Shown: positions 9,851-20,974 of the stretch, piece by piece
How the letters are laid out: every line of letters begins with the position of its first letter
Position numbering within the stretch: the first letter of the stretch is position 1
From: Cannabis sativa
Lineage: Eukaryota > Streptophyta > Magnoliopsida > Rosales > Cannabaceae
DNA length: 64,000 nucleotides
Assembly (NCBI RefSeq): GCF_029168945.1
Contig: NC_083604.1
Coordinates: 37,443,686-37,507,685, forward strand
Direction of reading: 5' to 3'
The notes under the pieces: model-generated
Told to the model about the DNA's origin: nothing
The model's input: the letters and a program-made list of their open reading frames with translations, nothing else
The model's database searches: none
Position numbers and translations under genes: made by a program

Positions 9851-11797
9851 TGTTGGGTTTTGTGCCCTAAATAAAACTCATTACAATCTGATTAGTTATC
9901 AATTTAGAATTTTGAAGTGAGTTATGATTACATGTGTGTTACATGTTTATGGTTTAATATATATACTTGATATATGCACAAAATCAGTTAAATCCAGAAC
10001 ATATAGTTATTCACAATTACAGTATTGTCAATACAGTGGAATGTGATTGTGATTATATGATTCAAAAGATTTGGTCCCTGTTCATCAGTGTTTTGGATTT
10101 ACACTGATGTGATAATCAGGGATGAAGTATACTTACACTTGGAGTAAGTGTTATGTTCTTTCCAGAACATTGGCAAAGTATACTGGTTTCGAATGTATGG
10201 AGTATACATTGGACTGGACTGATATTGAACTTGGTCAAAGATATTGTAAACTTACCGTTGTATCTTTCCAAGTCAATGTCAGAAGTTGATCTTAGATTAA
10301 GAGAATCTAAATCCTGATATGCTTAGGCTCAATCTCAGGAGTGCTATTCATGTTCTTTGATTTATTAGTTAAGCCTACCTTTGGGTCAGGATAATACATA
10401 TATTTTGGGAACATGATAGCATAACTGAGTGGGAGTGCTGAACATAAATATGGAAATCTATAGCTTCTACTGGTGTATAGAAGTAAAGTGATGATTCCTT
10501 TTGAGCTTAGTTAAATAGAAGTAAATGGATGAGCTCTTGTTTCAGTGACTGTATATCAGATCACTAAAACATCATTTACAGGTAACTAAGTGTTCAAAGG
10601 GGCAAAATACATTGAGGGGTGTAAACGGTAAATTGGTCCCATCTCGATGTAAATCATCTATATAGAGGATCTCTAAATCACATTAAGATTATAACAATGG
10701 TTAAATGAGATAGCATATTGATATCGTGAAACATATGATATGCTCTATATAAGTCTGAGAGTGCAATTCCAAGTTCTAAGAGTGGATTCAACGAGGAATT
10801 AATAAGTTAGGGATTTACTTGGTAAATCGGTTCAACTTATTGGAAGCTCGGCATATAGATCCATGGTCCACATTCTAGTTGAGACTATACTGTTTGTAAG
10901 ACTCTATAATTGATTTATGATTAATCAATTATAATTCTAAAAGTTAGACTATGTCTAATTTGTGAATTCTCACAGTTTAAGGATGAAATTGTAAATAAAA
11001 GGGTTTCTAGGTTTAATTATTAATTAAGAGACTTTGCATGTCTAATTAATAATTATTTTAAATGGCAATATTATTTAATAATCTATTTTAGTTATTAAAT
11101 AATTAGTTTTGGCATTTAAAAGATTAGAATTGGAAAAATGGCATTTTTGGAGAAATAGAAATAAAATTGAGGAAACTGCAAAATTCCATGCGAGGCCCAT
11201 TCACACCATGGCCGGCCACATGCTTGCATATTTCCCAATTATTATTTTCAATTTAAATTGCCATATAACTGCTAATCAAAGCCTAGCCTAAATAGGAAAG
11301 TGGTGGATCACACTAAATAAGGCAGTTATTCAATTACACAGTAAAAGAGGAAACTGTTTATTTGGAAAGTTGTGCTCTTCCCTTTTCCTATTTATAGCCG
11401 CCCCCTCTCTCTACTCTTGGTGTGCTTTGACAAGCTTTTTGTATGCATATTGTATCACACGAAATCAAGAGAGAAAAACAAGAGAGAATTTCGAAATCCC
11501 TAGTGAGAGAGAAGTGCCCACACACATCACTTAGTACCTCATTATAGTTTGGAAGACTGTGAAGGATCACATCCAACTGAAGAACTTTCGGGCTCAGATC
11601 TTGATTATACTCTGCTACAGACAGGAATCAAGGGTTAGAGATCTGAGTGGAAGGAGACATTTAATTCCGCTGCCATCACTGTAAGTTATTCTTAACTTTT
11701 ATGTGTTTAGTTCATCGTTTTAGAAGTTCAATATTAGGTTGTTAAATCAACATACTTGTGAGTAGATCTAAGATCCTGGTAAAATATATTTCCAACA
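9851..11797 (+). repeat. TE-C 5' LTR (1,947 bp)
   Basis: Starts TGTTGGG and ends CCAACA, three bases before the primer site. It contains GGCCGGCC at about 11212-11219, a TATTTATAG promoter box at 11389-11397 and the AGTGCCCACACACATCA motif at 11513-11529 that all related LTRs share. Confidence 0.93.
11389..11397 (+). promoter_or_regulatory. TE-C LTR TATA box
   Basis: TATTTATAG followed by a CT-rich stretch (CCCCCTCTCTCTACTC). The same arrangement occurs in the second LTR at about 19425-19433 and, with sequence changes, in each related LTR. It marks the probable U3/R boundary. Confidence 0.6.
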
Positions 11798-11799
11798 AC

Positions 11800-11812
11800 T
11801 GGTACCAAAGCC
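11800..11812 (+). other. TE-C primer-binding site
   Basis: TGGTACCAAAGCC, close to the TGGTATCAGAGCC complement of initiator tRNA-Met used by many Copia elements, two bases after the LTR. Confidence 0.8.
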
Positions 11813-14800
11813 ATGGTAATTGATTTTCTTGCAAGAAATTTTGACTTAAAACGATATGTTTGTGATTTGGATGGTTTCATGATGTGTCATATTGATGTTT
11901 GATTGATGTTTGTGAATTCTGGGAAAAATAATTGATTGTCTGTATCTGGAATTATTTTTATTGGATAGTTTGGAAAATTCTAAGCAATTTACCTTTTTAC
12001 AGAACTCGATCTCGATTTAATTTGAATTAGTTATGAATTTTTGAAAATCGAGAAAAATCGAGGTGGTGAGCACCTTTCCTACGCGCGCGGAAATCATGCG
12101 CAGGGGTGCTTGCGCCCAGTTTTCTGGGCTATGTCTCCCCTTCCACGCACGCGGACAGCATGCTTTGCATGCTGTCCGTACCACCTGCAATTTTTCTTCG
12201 TTTTCTTTGATTTTTCATGCTATTTCATGGAATTAAATTCCGATTTTTTGTGTAGTTTTGTATGTTGATTTTTGTTTTTCAAATTTCAAATCTAATTATC
12301 AGAAATAAATTAATTTTATTTTTTAAAATTAATTTTAGATATTAGTGTAATTTGATTTTGAAAATAAAAAAAAAATCAAGTTTTTGCTTACCTCTTTTCT
12401 TATTTACTTTAAAATTTGATTATTATTTTTTTAAGGTCAAATATTATTTCTTTTGGTAACTTGACCTTAATTAGAATAAGATCAAAATAATCATGATATT
12501 TTAAAAGAGGAAATAAGGTATTTTTGTTAACTTTTAAATTTTGTTAATTTTACTTAAATCAAATTGTAAAACAAGAAAAGGGTATGTATTTACCATTTTC
12601 TATTTTATTATTTAATTTATTAAATGACATGAAATTTAAAAGGAAAGTGAGCAATTTATTTTGAAACGACATTTAGGTTACCCAAAACCTAATTTTTCAA
12701 AATGGTAGGTTTAATTTTTAAATTTTATTTTTCGAAATATATATTTAAAATTAAATAAATCCTACATCCAACTATCCAAATCTAACCTTGTTGCAGGAGT
12801 ATGTGTTTTAGATTGTTTGTAAGTTTTCTAAAACCTATTATTGCTTGATCTAAATTGCCAGGGTTAACTTGTTAACAGATCAAATGATCTGATTTTAACC
12901 CATGGTTCAATTGATGATAGATCAAGTAAATAATTTGTAACAGGTAATTTTTACAAACTTCTTTCATCTATGTATGACCTAGTAACATGATAGGATCCAT
13001 CCAAATCTGTGTGCCTGTGTGAGCCTATATGTTTAAGATCTGTTATAGATACATATAGGTTGTTGTTGCTAAATAAAATGTCATAACCTGATAGATTTTA
13101 TTTAGGCTCATTTAGTAGTGAGCCTATTCAATTAATAACAGTTGTTCATTTTAAGGTTAAATTCCTCTCCTTTGGGCCTTGTGTGAGAGTTGGGAGCCTT
13201 AGAAGTGGGTGCGACATACTGGACCCAGCCCCCCTCACATGAACAACCTCAATTGTGAAGGCCCATTTGCCTGATTTGGATAACTGTGCTAGGTTAATTA
13301 TACTAGTTTGACCTAATAAAATTAAATAGCAACATAATTAATTTCTTCGAAATTAATTTAAGAAAAACATAGTTTAATGAATTTCATTTCTAGATAAACT
13401 ATTTGTATTTTTCTTGTATTTAATTAAATAAAGAATTTTAACTAACTAGATTCTTTCTGAAACTTACTTTTATTATTTCATTAAATATTCCTATTTAAGT
13501 TATGAATTAGTTATTACTAATTTTCCCTTCTAACTTAAATTTGAATATATATTTTGAATATAATATTACATTGAGGAATTCTAGGAATTAGTTATTGAAG
13601 ATTCTTGGAAGATATTGTTTAAGTTGGTTTTAAACTTAAAAAGGGAATATCTTTAAATTAGGTAGTTACCACCTAATTTTGATATTTAATTAAATTTTGT
13701 TTGGAAAATTTTAAGTTTGTAAATTATAGATTCTTTCTATAATAACTCAAATCAGATATTTTTCAAATCTTGAAAAGATACTTAGTTAAATTGAGATATT
13801 TTCTAGATAGTTATTTCTATACTAATTATTATTTCTAATATAGGAAAATATCATTGATTGTGAAATTAATTGTTTAATAGTTAATTTTGGTACAATTCAA
13901 TTAAGGATATTTTTCCTTGTATTAAATTGGAAATTAATGATTAAGCCTTCTCTATACTTAATTATTTATTTCCTGAATTTAATACATTTAATTAAATTGA
14001 AAATTAAATATCTAAGTTGATTTTCATAATGATACTTAGGTATTGTTATTTTCATGATATTTAATTAAATGAGAAAATTATTTTAAGTTGGGTATTTCCA
14101 TAACAACTTAAATTTGAATAATTTTTAAAATATATTTTATTTATTTTATTAATCATTTTTTCAAAATTGCATTTAATTATGCAAGATGATTTTGAATTTA
14201 TCTTGAAAGATAGATTGAAGTTGTAAATTAATTATTTTAATTAATTTTGAATCAACTTAAATCAATGATCTTTTCATTTAATGATTAATTTAAAATAAGG
14301 AACTGAAATATATTATTAGAAATTGGATTAATTAGTCAAGAAAATCTAGATAGATAATATTTTTGCTTGAAGTATTTTTTCTAAGTAAAGTTTGATTTAT
14401 TTTAATGTATTTCAAAAATTGTATATTGTTGGAAATACAATATATATATTGGTAGAAAATTATAATTTGAGTTGCAAATTAATTTAAATTAATACAACTT
14501 AAATTAAGTAATTTTCTTAATATTTGTTGGAAAGTTAATACTAAGATGGAAATAATTCATTTTATTTTCTTAACCATCTAAGTTTAATTCTACAGATATT
14601 AAATTAAATTTTATTTAGATTCTATTCTAAATTTAAAATTTAATAAATATATATAGATTTAAAATAAATAAATAATAGAAGAAAATACATTTTTTAAATA
14701 ATGAGCTTTATTATTTTAAGATATTCGATCTCCACTGTTGGTTTTACATAGCTATTGTTTTAGTGAGTAATCATCCCTAATGGAGGAACGTTCATTAGCA

Positions 14801-15241
14801 AGTTAGCGTTGTTTAATCTCGAAAGATAAGTATGTTTGTAAGTGTTTTATATTGGTATTGATCGCCCTAATGGTGGCTACTGTATAAGACTTACAAACGT
14901 ATGAAACAATGGTAGAAGCTCATGAAATAGGAATGACCTTGACTCTCGCCTAAACGGGACAACGTCGGATTCTCTTTTCGATCGAATAAAAGGTTGCTAG
15001 AATGTTTGTCATTTTAGATGAGCTGACAACTCTATTCAATAGATGATAGCTTTGACTCTCGCCTAAACGGGACACTGATATCAGTTTGTTGAAAACCTTG
15101 AAAATTATTTAGGATTGAATTTTTTTTTTTTGTATTTTCTCTAGTCATTCCTACTTGCTATGTGCTAATAATTTCTGAATAAGATTTTGTGTTAAACCAT
15201 AATTGATATCTATGTGTTAACTTGTAGTATCCTGAATTGCA
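11813..15241 (+). other. TE-C untranslated leader with conserved modules
   Basis: A 3.4-kb AT-rich stretch without a gene. Embedded modules shared with TE-D, F, G and H are a GC-rich hairpin island (12060-12185), the GTGTGAG...CTCACATGA module (about 13160-13245), and a pre-gag module (about 14700-15110) carrying GACTCTCGCCTAAACGGGAC twice, near 14941 and 15053. Long leaders are a feature of Angela/BARE-type Copia elements. Confidence 0.75.
12060..12185 (+). other. TE-C leader GC-rich hairpin island
   Basis: Sharply GC-rich within AT-rich surroundings. It ends in a perfect 12-bp stem, CGGACAGCATGC pairing with GCATGCTGTCCG around TTT, followed by TACC. GCGCGCGGA-like blocks precede the stem. 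The same position in the other four elements carries the same kind of hairpin with different stem bases. Confidence 0.7.
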
Positions 15242-16111
15242 ATGTCGAATCCCATGTTGTCACTCTTAACTGAAAATAAGCTAAATGGGTCTAACTTCCC
15301 AAAGTGGAGAGAGAACATTAACATTGCTCTCATAGGTGAAAGTGCCTCGTTTGTGTTGACTGAGCCGTCCCCTGAGCAGCCAGGTGACAATGCAACCAAA
15401 ACTGTGAAAGAAAAGTTCGAGAGTTGGCAGAATGCTAACAATAAAGCTCGTTACTTCATGCTTTCCAACATGGTTGACACCTTGAAAACAAGGTTTGCAA
15501 ACACTGTCACGGCCGCAGAAATCATGACGCAGTTGACTGAGTTATTCGGTATGGCATCTATCCAGTCTCGTTTTGACGCGACTAAGAAATTCATCAACGC
15601 ACGGATGGAACCCCATCAGAATGTGCGTGATCACCTACTCCAGATGGCTAGTTATTTCCAGGAAGCCCAGAATCATGGTGCTGAAATGGATCAGACTACT
15701 CAAGTGAGTCTCATCTTGAATAGTCTGACTCCAGATTTTCTGCCCTACACATCAAATTATGTCATGAATAAGAAGGAACAAGACTTTCATACTTTAGTCA
15801 ATGACCTTCAGACATATGAAATTTTGATTGGAGGTCCCAAGAAAAGAAGGAATAAACCTCAGAATTCTGGAAATGGTAATAAGACGAGTAATCCTGAGGC
15901 ACATGTTGCTTCTACTTCCAAATCCAATCATAAGAAGTGGAAAAATGCCAAGAAGCGAGCTCAAGCTGCGAAAGCAGCTAAGAACAAGAAGGCTGGAGCT
16001 TCTGGTGATACACTAAAAGGAAAGTGTTTCTACTGCAATGAGAAAGGCCATTGGAAATCCCAATGTCCTAAGTATCTCGCAAAGAAACAAGGTATTTTCT
16101 TTATAAACTGA
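15242..16111 (+). CDS. gag: Copia Gag polyprotein, intact, gag-only (TE-C)
   Basis: A 289-codon frame starting at the first ATG after the pre-gag module. Residues 5-30 (LLTENKLNGSNFPKWRENI) match the N-terminal start of UBN2-type Copia Gag. Residues about 90-200 form the helical capsid core, ending near LQTYEILIGG. A lysine-rich linker follows and then one CCHC zinc knuckle, CFYCNEKGHWKSQCP, near the C-terminus. Gag would coat the element RNA and form cytoplasmic virus-like particles. The frame stops eight codons after the knuckle; removing a well-formed intron (16092-16187) gives only a slightly different end. No protease or RT follows, so this is a gag-only gene. It is the only undamaged retroelement protein in the window and is N-terminally longer than the Gag of TE-F, G and H. 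Confidence 0.9.
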   Translation: MSNPMLSLLTENKLNGSNFPKWRENINIALIGESASFVLTEPSPEQPGDNATKTVKEKFESWQNANNKARYFMLSNMVDTLKTRFANTVTAAEIMTQLTELFGMASIQSRFDATKKFINARMEPHQNVRDHLLQMASYFQEAQNHGAEMDQTTQVSLILNSLTPDFLPYTSNYVMNKKEQDFHTLVNDLQTYEILIGGPKKRRNKPQNSGNGNKTSNPEAHVASTSKSNHKKWKNAKKRAQAAKAAKNKKAGASGDTLKGKCFYCNEKGHWKSQCPKYLAKKQGIFFIN

Positions 16112-16187
16112 TGTGTTTTTAGTGAATTATTATCCTTTTGGATTATTAATTCTGGACTACTAACCTTGTTTATTATTCTTCTTATAG
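16092..16187 (+). other. Candidate 96-bp intron at the end of TE-C gag
   Basis: Donor AAG|GTATTT, branch-point consensus TACTAAC at 16158-16164, then a T-rich tract and acceptor TTATAG|CT 24 nt after the branch adenosine. Splicing would replace the last residues by a four-residue end (AQAS) before a stop. BARE-type elements are known to make a spliced Gag-specific RNA, so an intron here is plausible. No transcript evidence. Confidence 0.55.
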
Positions 16188-17871
16188 CTCAAGCTTCTTA
16201 AACTCGGATGTTGTCTTAGCGAGTTGGATTAGAAAGCTGGATGATGGATGGAGATCGTCTACGATAAAGAAGAAGCTCCATTTTTTTTTTGAATTAATTG
16301 TTTAGTTTTTCAAACAATTTGGATTTCAAGTTTTGGGATTTTATTCCCTGTTTGGTTCTCATAATATTGCAAACAATTTTTGGTTTATAATAAAGTTTTT
16401 TTAAAAAAAATTACAATTTATGAGTTGAGCTTCAGTACTTTATCTTATCTATTACCAATTGTTATATTTGTATGTGTAAGTATTTTTATTATTGATACAA
16501 ATTCTAAAGGTATTTAAACTCCTTACAGAGTTATTACTACATAAACACTAGAAATTATTTCTATGTTTATGAATAATTGTTAATTCCAAAACAATTATTT
16601 GAGAATTTGTTTAATAAAAAGATCTTTTGATCTGATAGGGGTGGAGAAAAGTTAAGAATAATATGCAGTTCAAACGATCTTTTATATCTAATGAACTCTG
16701 GATTATATTCAACTCCACAGACTCTCTATCACACTTAGAGATTTACAACCTTTAGGGGTGGATCATAATCTCTATAAACTTAGGGGTGGACTTTATTCTA
16801 CAGTACCCTTTGTGACACATAATGTTAAACATGGAAACAATATAATAAATTAGCTATTATCAGAATAAATCCTTGATCTTGATTATATGTTCCAGTTTAG
16901 ATTTACCGTTGTAATAGTTAATGATACCATTAAAGTCTTGGATAATGTATCACATTACCTTAGTTGAGTGGGAGAATATTAAAATTCTTTACCCATCTTC
17001 GTTTGGTTGATAATTGTGATAGGAACTTAAGAACACCTCTGATAAAAACAAATCTAACCATTCACATGGATAGAAATAACTTATTAGAATTATGAGAATA
17101 AGATAGAAGAATTCTTGCATAGTCTATTCGAAAGACTTGATTCAAGATTTCTAATCCTCATAAAATTTTATGGTATCTTGATTTGATTGCTTAAATCTCT
17201 AGCAAGTATTTTACACTTCAAATACTAGACTTCTATTTTGTTGACCTAGTCTTAGAGAAAATTATAGTTTCAAGTAAAGATAATAAGTCACAATGAGATG
17301 TTCCCAGAAACAATAGTAAAAGGTTAAAAGTTTCTAACCAGACATCTGCTATTGAGTGGGAGCCATCCGAGATGTAATCAAATGGGGAACATTAGGGGAC
17401 AATCAAGAAAGATTTATAAAAGTGACCTATATGTTATTAAGGAACTATGCATTAGTGATCCCAATATCCACACCGACTCATTAAGAATTATGAGATGGCG
17501 GTTACTCTGGGGGTGGAGGAATCATTATAGAAGAGTGTAAAAACCCATCTATAATAATTCAAGCTTCATCAGAGAAAACATAACTTTGTAAATTCGAAAT
17601 TACCAGAAAGTTATTTTAATGAAGAAAATTCTACACTGCATTATCTCAATTCCAAATTTTAAAATTTGAGAGATATGTCTTTTGTTTGTTTAGATGTACT
17701 TAATGGGCAGTAAGGATTTCAGTATCCCTTGATGAGTAAAGCATATAGTTGAGGAGGTTTCATAAGTTTTATGAACCTGGTTCCAGATATATGGGTGGAT
17801 TCAAATATACTACACTTGATCAGAGGATCAAGGCAAAAGATTAATTGTAATGCACAACTTGTTTTATGTTA
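16188..17871 (+). pseudogene. TE-C pol relic (integrase, hinge, RT/RNase H fragments in order)
   Basis: No open frame survives, but short DNA matches to the readable pol of TE-F and TE-H appear in the right order. CTGATAGGGGTGGAGAA plus ATGCAGTTCAAA (integrase RTDRGGEY and MQFKD) lie at about 16635-16675. AGGGGTGGA repeats (TRGGLFY) are at 16755-16790 and GAGTGGGAG (RSGR hinge) near 16970. ACATCTGCTATTGAGTGGGAG (RT-RNase H connection) is near 17340, and TTACTCTGGGGGTGGAG (TLGGGA) near 17502. Spacing is compressed, so many small deletions have accumulated. Confidence 0.6.
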
Positions 17872-17886
17872 GTGCAAGTGGGAGTT
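17872..17886 (+). other. TE-C polypurine tract
   Basis: GTGCAAGTGGGAGTT directly before the 3' LTR. The identical string precedes the 3' LTRs of TE-D and TE-F. Confidence 0.8.
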
Positions 17887-19832
17887 TGTTGGGTTTTGTG
17901 CCCTAAATAAAACTCATTACAATCTGATTAGTTATCAATTTAGAATTTTGAAGTGAGTTATGATTACATGTGTGTTACATGTTTATGGTTTAATATATAT
18001 ACTTGATATATGCACAAAATCAGTTAAATCTAGAATATATAGTTATTCACAATTACAGTATTGTCAATACATTGGAATGTGATTGTGATTATATGATTCA
18101 AAAGATTTGGTCCCTGTTCATCAGTGTTTTGGATTTACACTGATGTGATAATCAGCGATGAAGTATACTTACACTTGGAGTAAGTGTTATGTTCTTTCCA
18201 GAACATTGGCAAAGTATACTGGTTTCGAATGTATGGAGTATACATTGGACTGGACTGATATTGAACTTGGTCAAAGATATTGTAAACTTACCGTTGTATC
18301 TTTCCAAGTCAATGTCAGAAGTTGATCTTAGATTAAGAGAATCTAAATCCTGATATGCTTAGGCTCAATCTCAGGAGTGCTATTCATGTTCTTTGATTTA
18401 TTAGTTAAGCCTACTTTTGGGTCAGGATAATACATATATTTTGGGAACATGATAGCATAACTGAGTGGGAGTGCTGAACATAAATATGGAAATCTATAGC
18501 TTCTACTGGTGTATAGAAGTAAAGTGATGATTCCTTTTGAGCTTAGTTAAATAGAAGTAAATGGATGAGCTCTTGTTTCAGTGACTGTATATCAGATCAC
18601 TAAAACATCATTTACAAGTAACTAAGTGTTCAAAGGGGAAAAATACATTGAGGGGTGTAAACGGTAAATTGGTCCCATCTCGATGTAAATCATCTATATA
18701 GAGGATCTCTAAATCACATTAAGATTATAACAATGGTTAAATGAGATAGCATATTGATATCGTGAAACATATGATATGCTCTATATAAGTCTGAGAGTGC
18801 AATTCCAAGTTCTAAGAGTGGATTCAACGAGGAATTAATAAGTTAGGGATTTACTTGGTAAATCGGTTCAACTTATTGGAAGCTCAGCATATAGATCCAT
18901 GGTCCCCATTCTAGTTGAGACTATACTGTTTGTAAGACTCTATAATTGATTTATGATTAATCAATTATAATTCTAAAAGTTAGACTATGTCTAATTTGTG
19001 AATTCTCACAGTTTAAGGATGAAATTGTAAATAAAAGGGTTTCTAGGTTTAATTATTAATTAAGAGACTTTGCATGTCTAATTAATAATTATTTTAAATG
19101 GAAATATTATTTAATAATCTATTTTAGTTATTAAATAATTAGTTTTGGCATTTAAAAGATTAGAATTGGAAAAATGGCATTTTTGGAGAAATAGAAATAA
19201 AATTGAGGAAACTGCAAAATTCCATGTGAGGCTCATTCACACCATGGCCGGCCACATGCTTGCATGTTTCCCAATTATTATTTTCAATTTAAATTGCCAG
19301 ATAATTGCTAATCAAAGCCTAGCCTAAATAGGAAAGTGGTGGATCACACTAAATAAGACAGTTATTCAATTACACAGTAAAAGAGGAAACTATTTATTTG
19401 GAAAGTTGTGCTCTTCCCTTTTCCTATTTATATACGCCCCCTCTCTCTACTCTTGTTGTGCTTTGACAAGCTTTTTGTATGCATATTGTATCACACGAAA
19501 TCAAGAGAGAAAAACAAGAGAGAATTTCGAAATCCCTAGTGAGAGAGAAGTGCCCACACACATCACTCAATACCTCATTATAGTTTGGAAGACTGTGAAG
19601 GATCACATCCAACTGAAGAACTTTCGGGCTCAGATCTTGATTATACTCTGCTACAGACAGGAATCAAGGGTTAGAGATATGAGTGGAAGGAGACATTTAA
19701 TTCCGCTGCCATCACTGTAAGTTATTCTTAACTTTTATGTGTTTAGTTCATCGTTTTAGAAGTTCATATTAGGTTGTTAAATCAACATACTTGTGAGTAG
19801 ATCTAAGATCCTGGTAAAATATATTTCCAACA
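17887..19832 (+). repeat. TE-C 3' LTR
   Basis: Collinear with the 5' LTR over its full length with single-base changes and small indels only. It ends TTCCAACA, after which TE-B resumes. Confidence 0.93.
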
Positions 19833-20235
19833 ACTTGGGCTTGTCCCCTCCAGCCAAAAAGTCCAAAGGCAGTGAGACTCCGTTTAAAGAGAAGGTACTA
19901 GCTGAAGTGGTCATTGACCTTTCTAAAGAACAAACCGTTGTGGACCCTCCTGCCTCGAAAGTTACTAAGTCTAAAGGCTCCCGAGGAGGGAGTTTGAACG
20001 AACCTAAGCAGGTGAAAGGTGGATCCGAGCTGATCAGAAGCAGGTTTGAATAAGTTAAGGCTCCCGCTCCACCTTTGGTATTGCACACAGAGACCAAAAG
20101 AGGCAGAGACATGCTCAACCACTATGTGAGCTGGTCGGTCCCAGAGGTGAACGAACAATTGGCTGGGGCGGATAATGACTTGTCTTTGGAACTAGTTATT
20201 GGAGGAGTCTTGAAAGAGCTTTCATAGGTAAGTCT
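19833..20235 (+). pseudogene. TE-B gene, block 4
   Basis: The frame continues block 3 across the TE-C insertion: LSPPAKKSKG, then VVIDLSKEQTVV and a lysine/glycine-rich stretch to a stop at 20051-20053. Readable sequence (KRGRDMLNHYVSWSVPEVNEQL) persists after the stop to about 20228. It is followed by GGTAAGTC, a good splice donor, and TTTTCCACACAG at about 20300, a matching acceptor, suggesting an original intron of about 75 bp. Linker region of the gypsy-type protein. Confidence 0.55.
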
Positions 20236-20349
20236 TTTCTAACATTTTTCTTTCATTCCTCTTTGACTAGTTCGGATTTTAATCCCTTTTTCCACACAGA
20301 CTAGTTTGAAGATGGCATACGCCTATTCCTGAGCTAAGTCGGCTGCTAC

Positions 20350-20966
20350 TAGGGGTGTTCATAAAACAGCTGATCCAATCCAATCCGCACGATCCAATCC
20401 AATCCGCAAAGTGCGGATATCGGCACTTGTGCGGATTGGAATCAAATCCACACATATTTATAACAAAATTAAAAAATTATATATACAAATAACATTTTAA
20501 TGTAAAGAAAATAGTAATTTAAAAGTCTAATACATATAATACAATTATATTGCAAAACTTAATAGATAAAATTTATATTATATTCTTATATATTTTTTTT
20601 CTACATACAATTTAAATTAAAATTAAATATTTTTTTATATTTACAATTTTTTTCTTCCTTTGAATTTGTTATTTGTTATTTTATTTATTAATGTGTTGTT
20701 GTGAACATAAAATAACTATAATTTATTTTATTTTGTTGCTAATTATGTGAAAAAAAAATATTTTTTTCATAAATATTAAATAATTTAATATTAAAAAGTA
20801 ACCAATCCAAAGTAACCGATCCAATCCGCACTTTTGCGGATTGGATTGGATTGGATTTGAGCTATTGTGCGGATTGGATTGGATCCAAAAAATGAAATCC
20901 ACACTTAGTGCGGATTGGATGTTATTTGACCAAAAAAGTGCGGATTGGATCGGATGAACAGCCCCA
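20350..20966. mobile_element. hAT-like non-autonomous element (617 bp) in TE-B
   Basis: Flanked by perfect 8-bp repeats GCTGCTAC (20342-20349 and 20967-20974), the hAT duplication length. Ends are TAGGGGTGTTCAT on the left and the complement of TGGGGCTGTTCAT on the right. Subterminal regions carry many ATCCAATCCGCAC motifs pointing one way on the left and their complement GTGCGGATTGGAT on the right, typical of hAT transposase-binding arrays. The AT-rich core encodes nothing. Confidence 0.88.
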
Positions 20967-20974
20967 GCTGCTAC

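Larger units (their letters stand above)
9851..19832 (+). mobile_element. TE-C: long-LTR Copia (Angela/BARE-like) with intact gag and decayed pol
   Basis: Two LTRs of about 1.95 kb (9851-11797 and 17887-19832) begin TGTTGGGTTTTGTGCCC and end TTCCAACA. A tRNA-Met-like primer site follows the first and a purine tract precedes the second. Flanking bases are GCTTG and ACTTG, a 5-bp target duplication with one substitution. Removing the element brings TE-B coding blocks 3 and 4 back into one frame, which confirms the insertion. LTRs differ at roughly two dozen positions by eye. The interior holds a 3.4-kb leader, one complete gag and a pol region reduced to scattered motif fragments. Confidence 0.92.

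Noticed and set aside
11109..11291. 60-codon frame repeated at 19145-19327 and, in part, in other LTRs
   Set aside because: LTR sequence; the frame is not preserved in the related LTRs of TE-F and TE-H, so not a conserved peptide.
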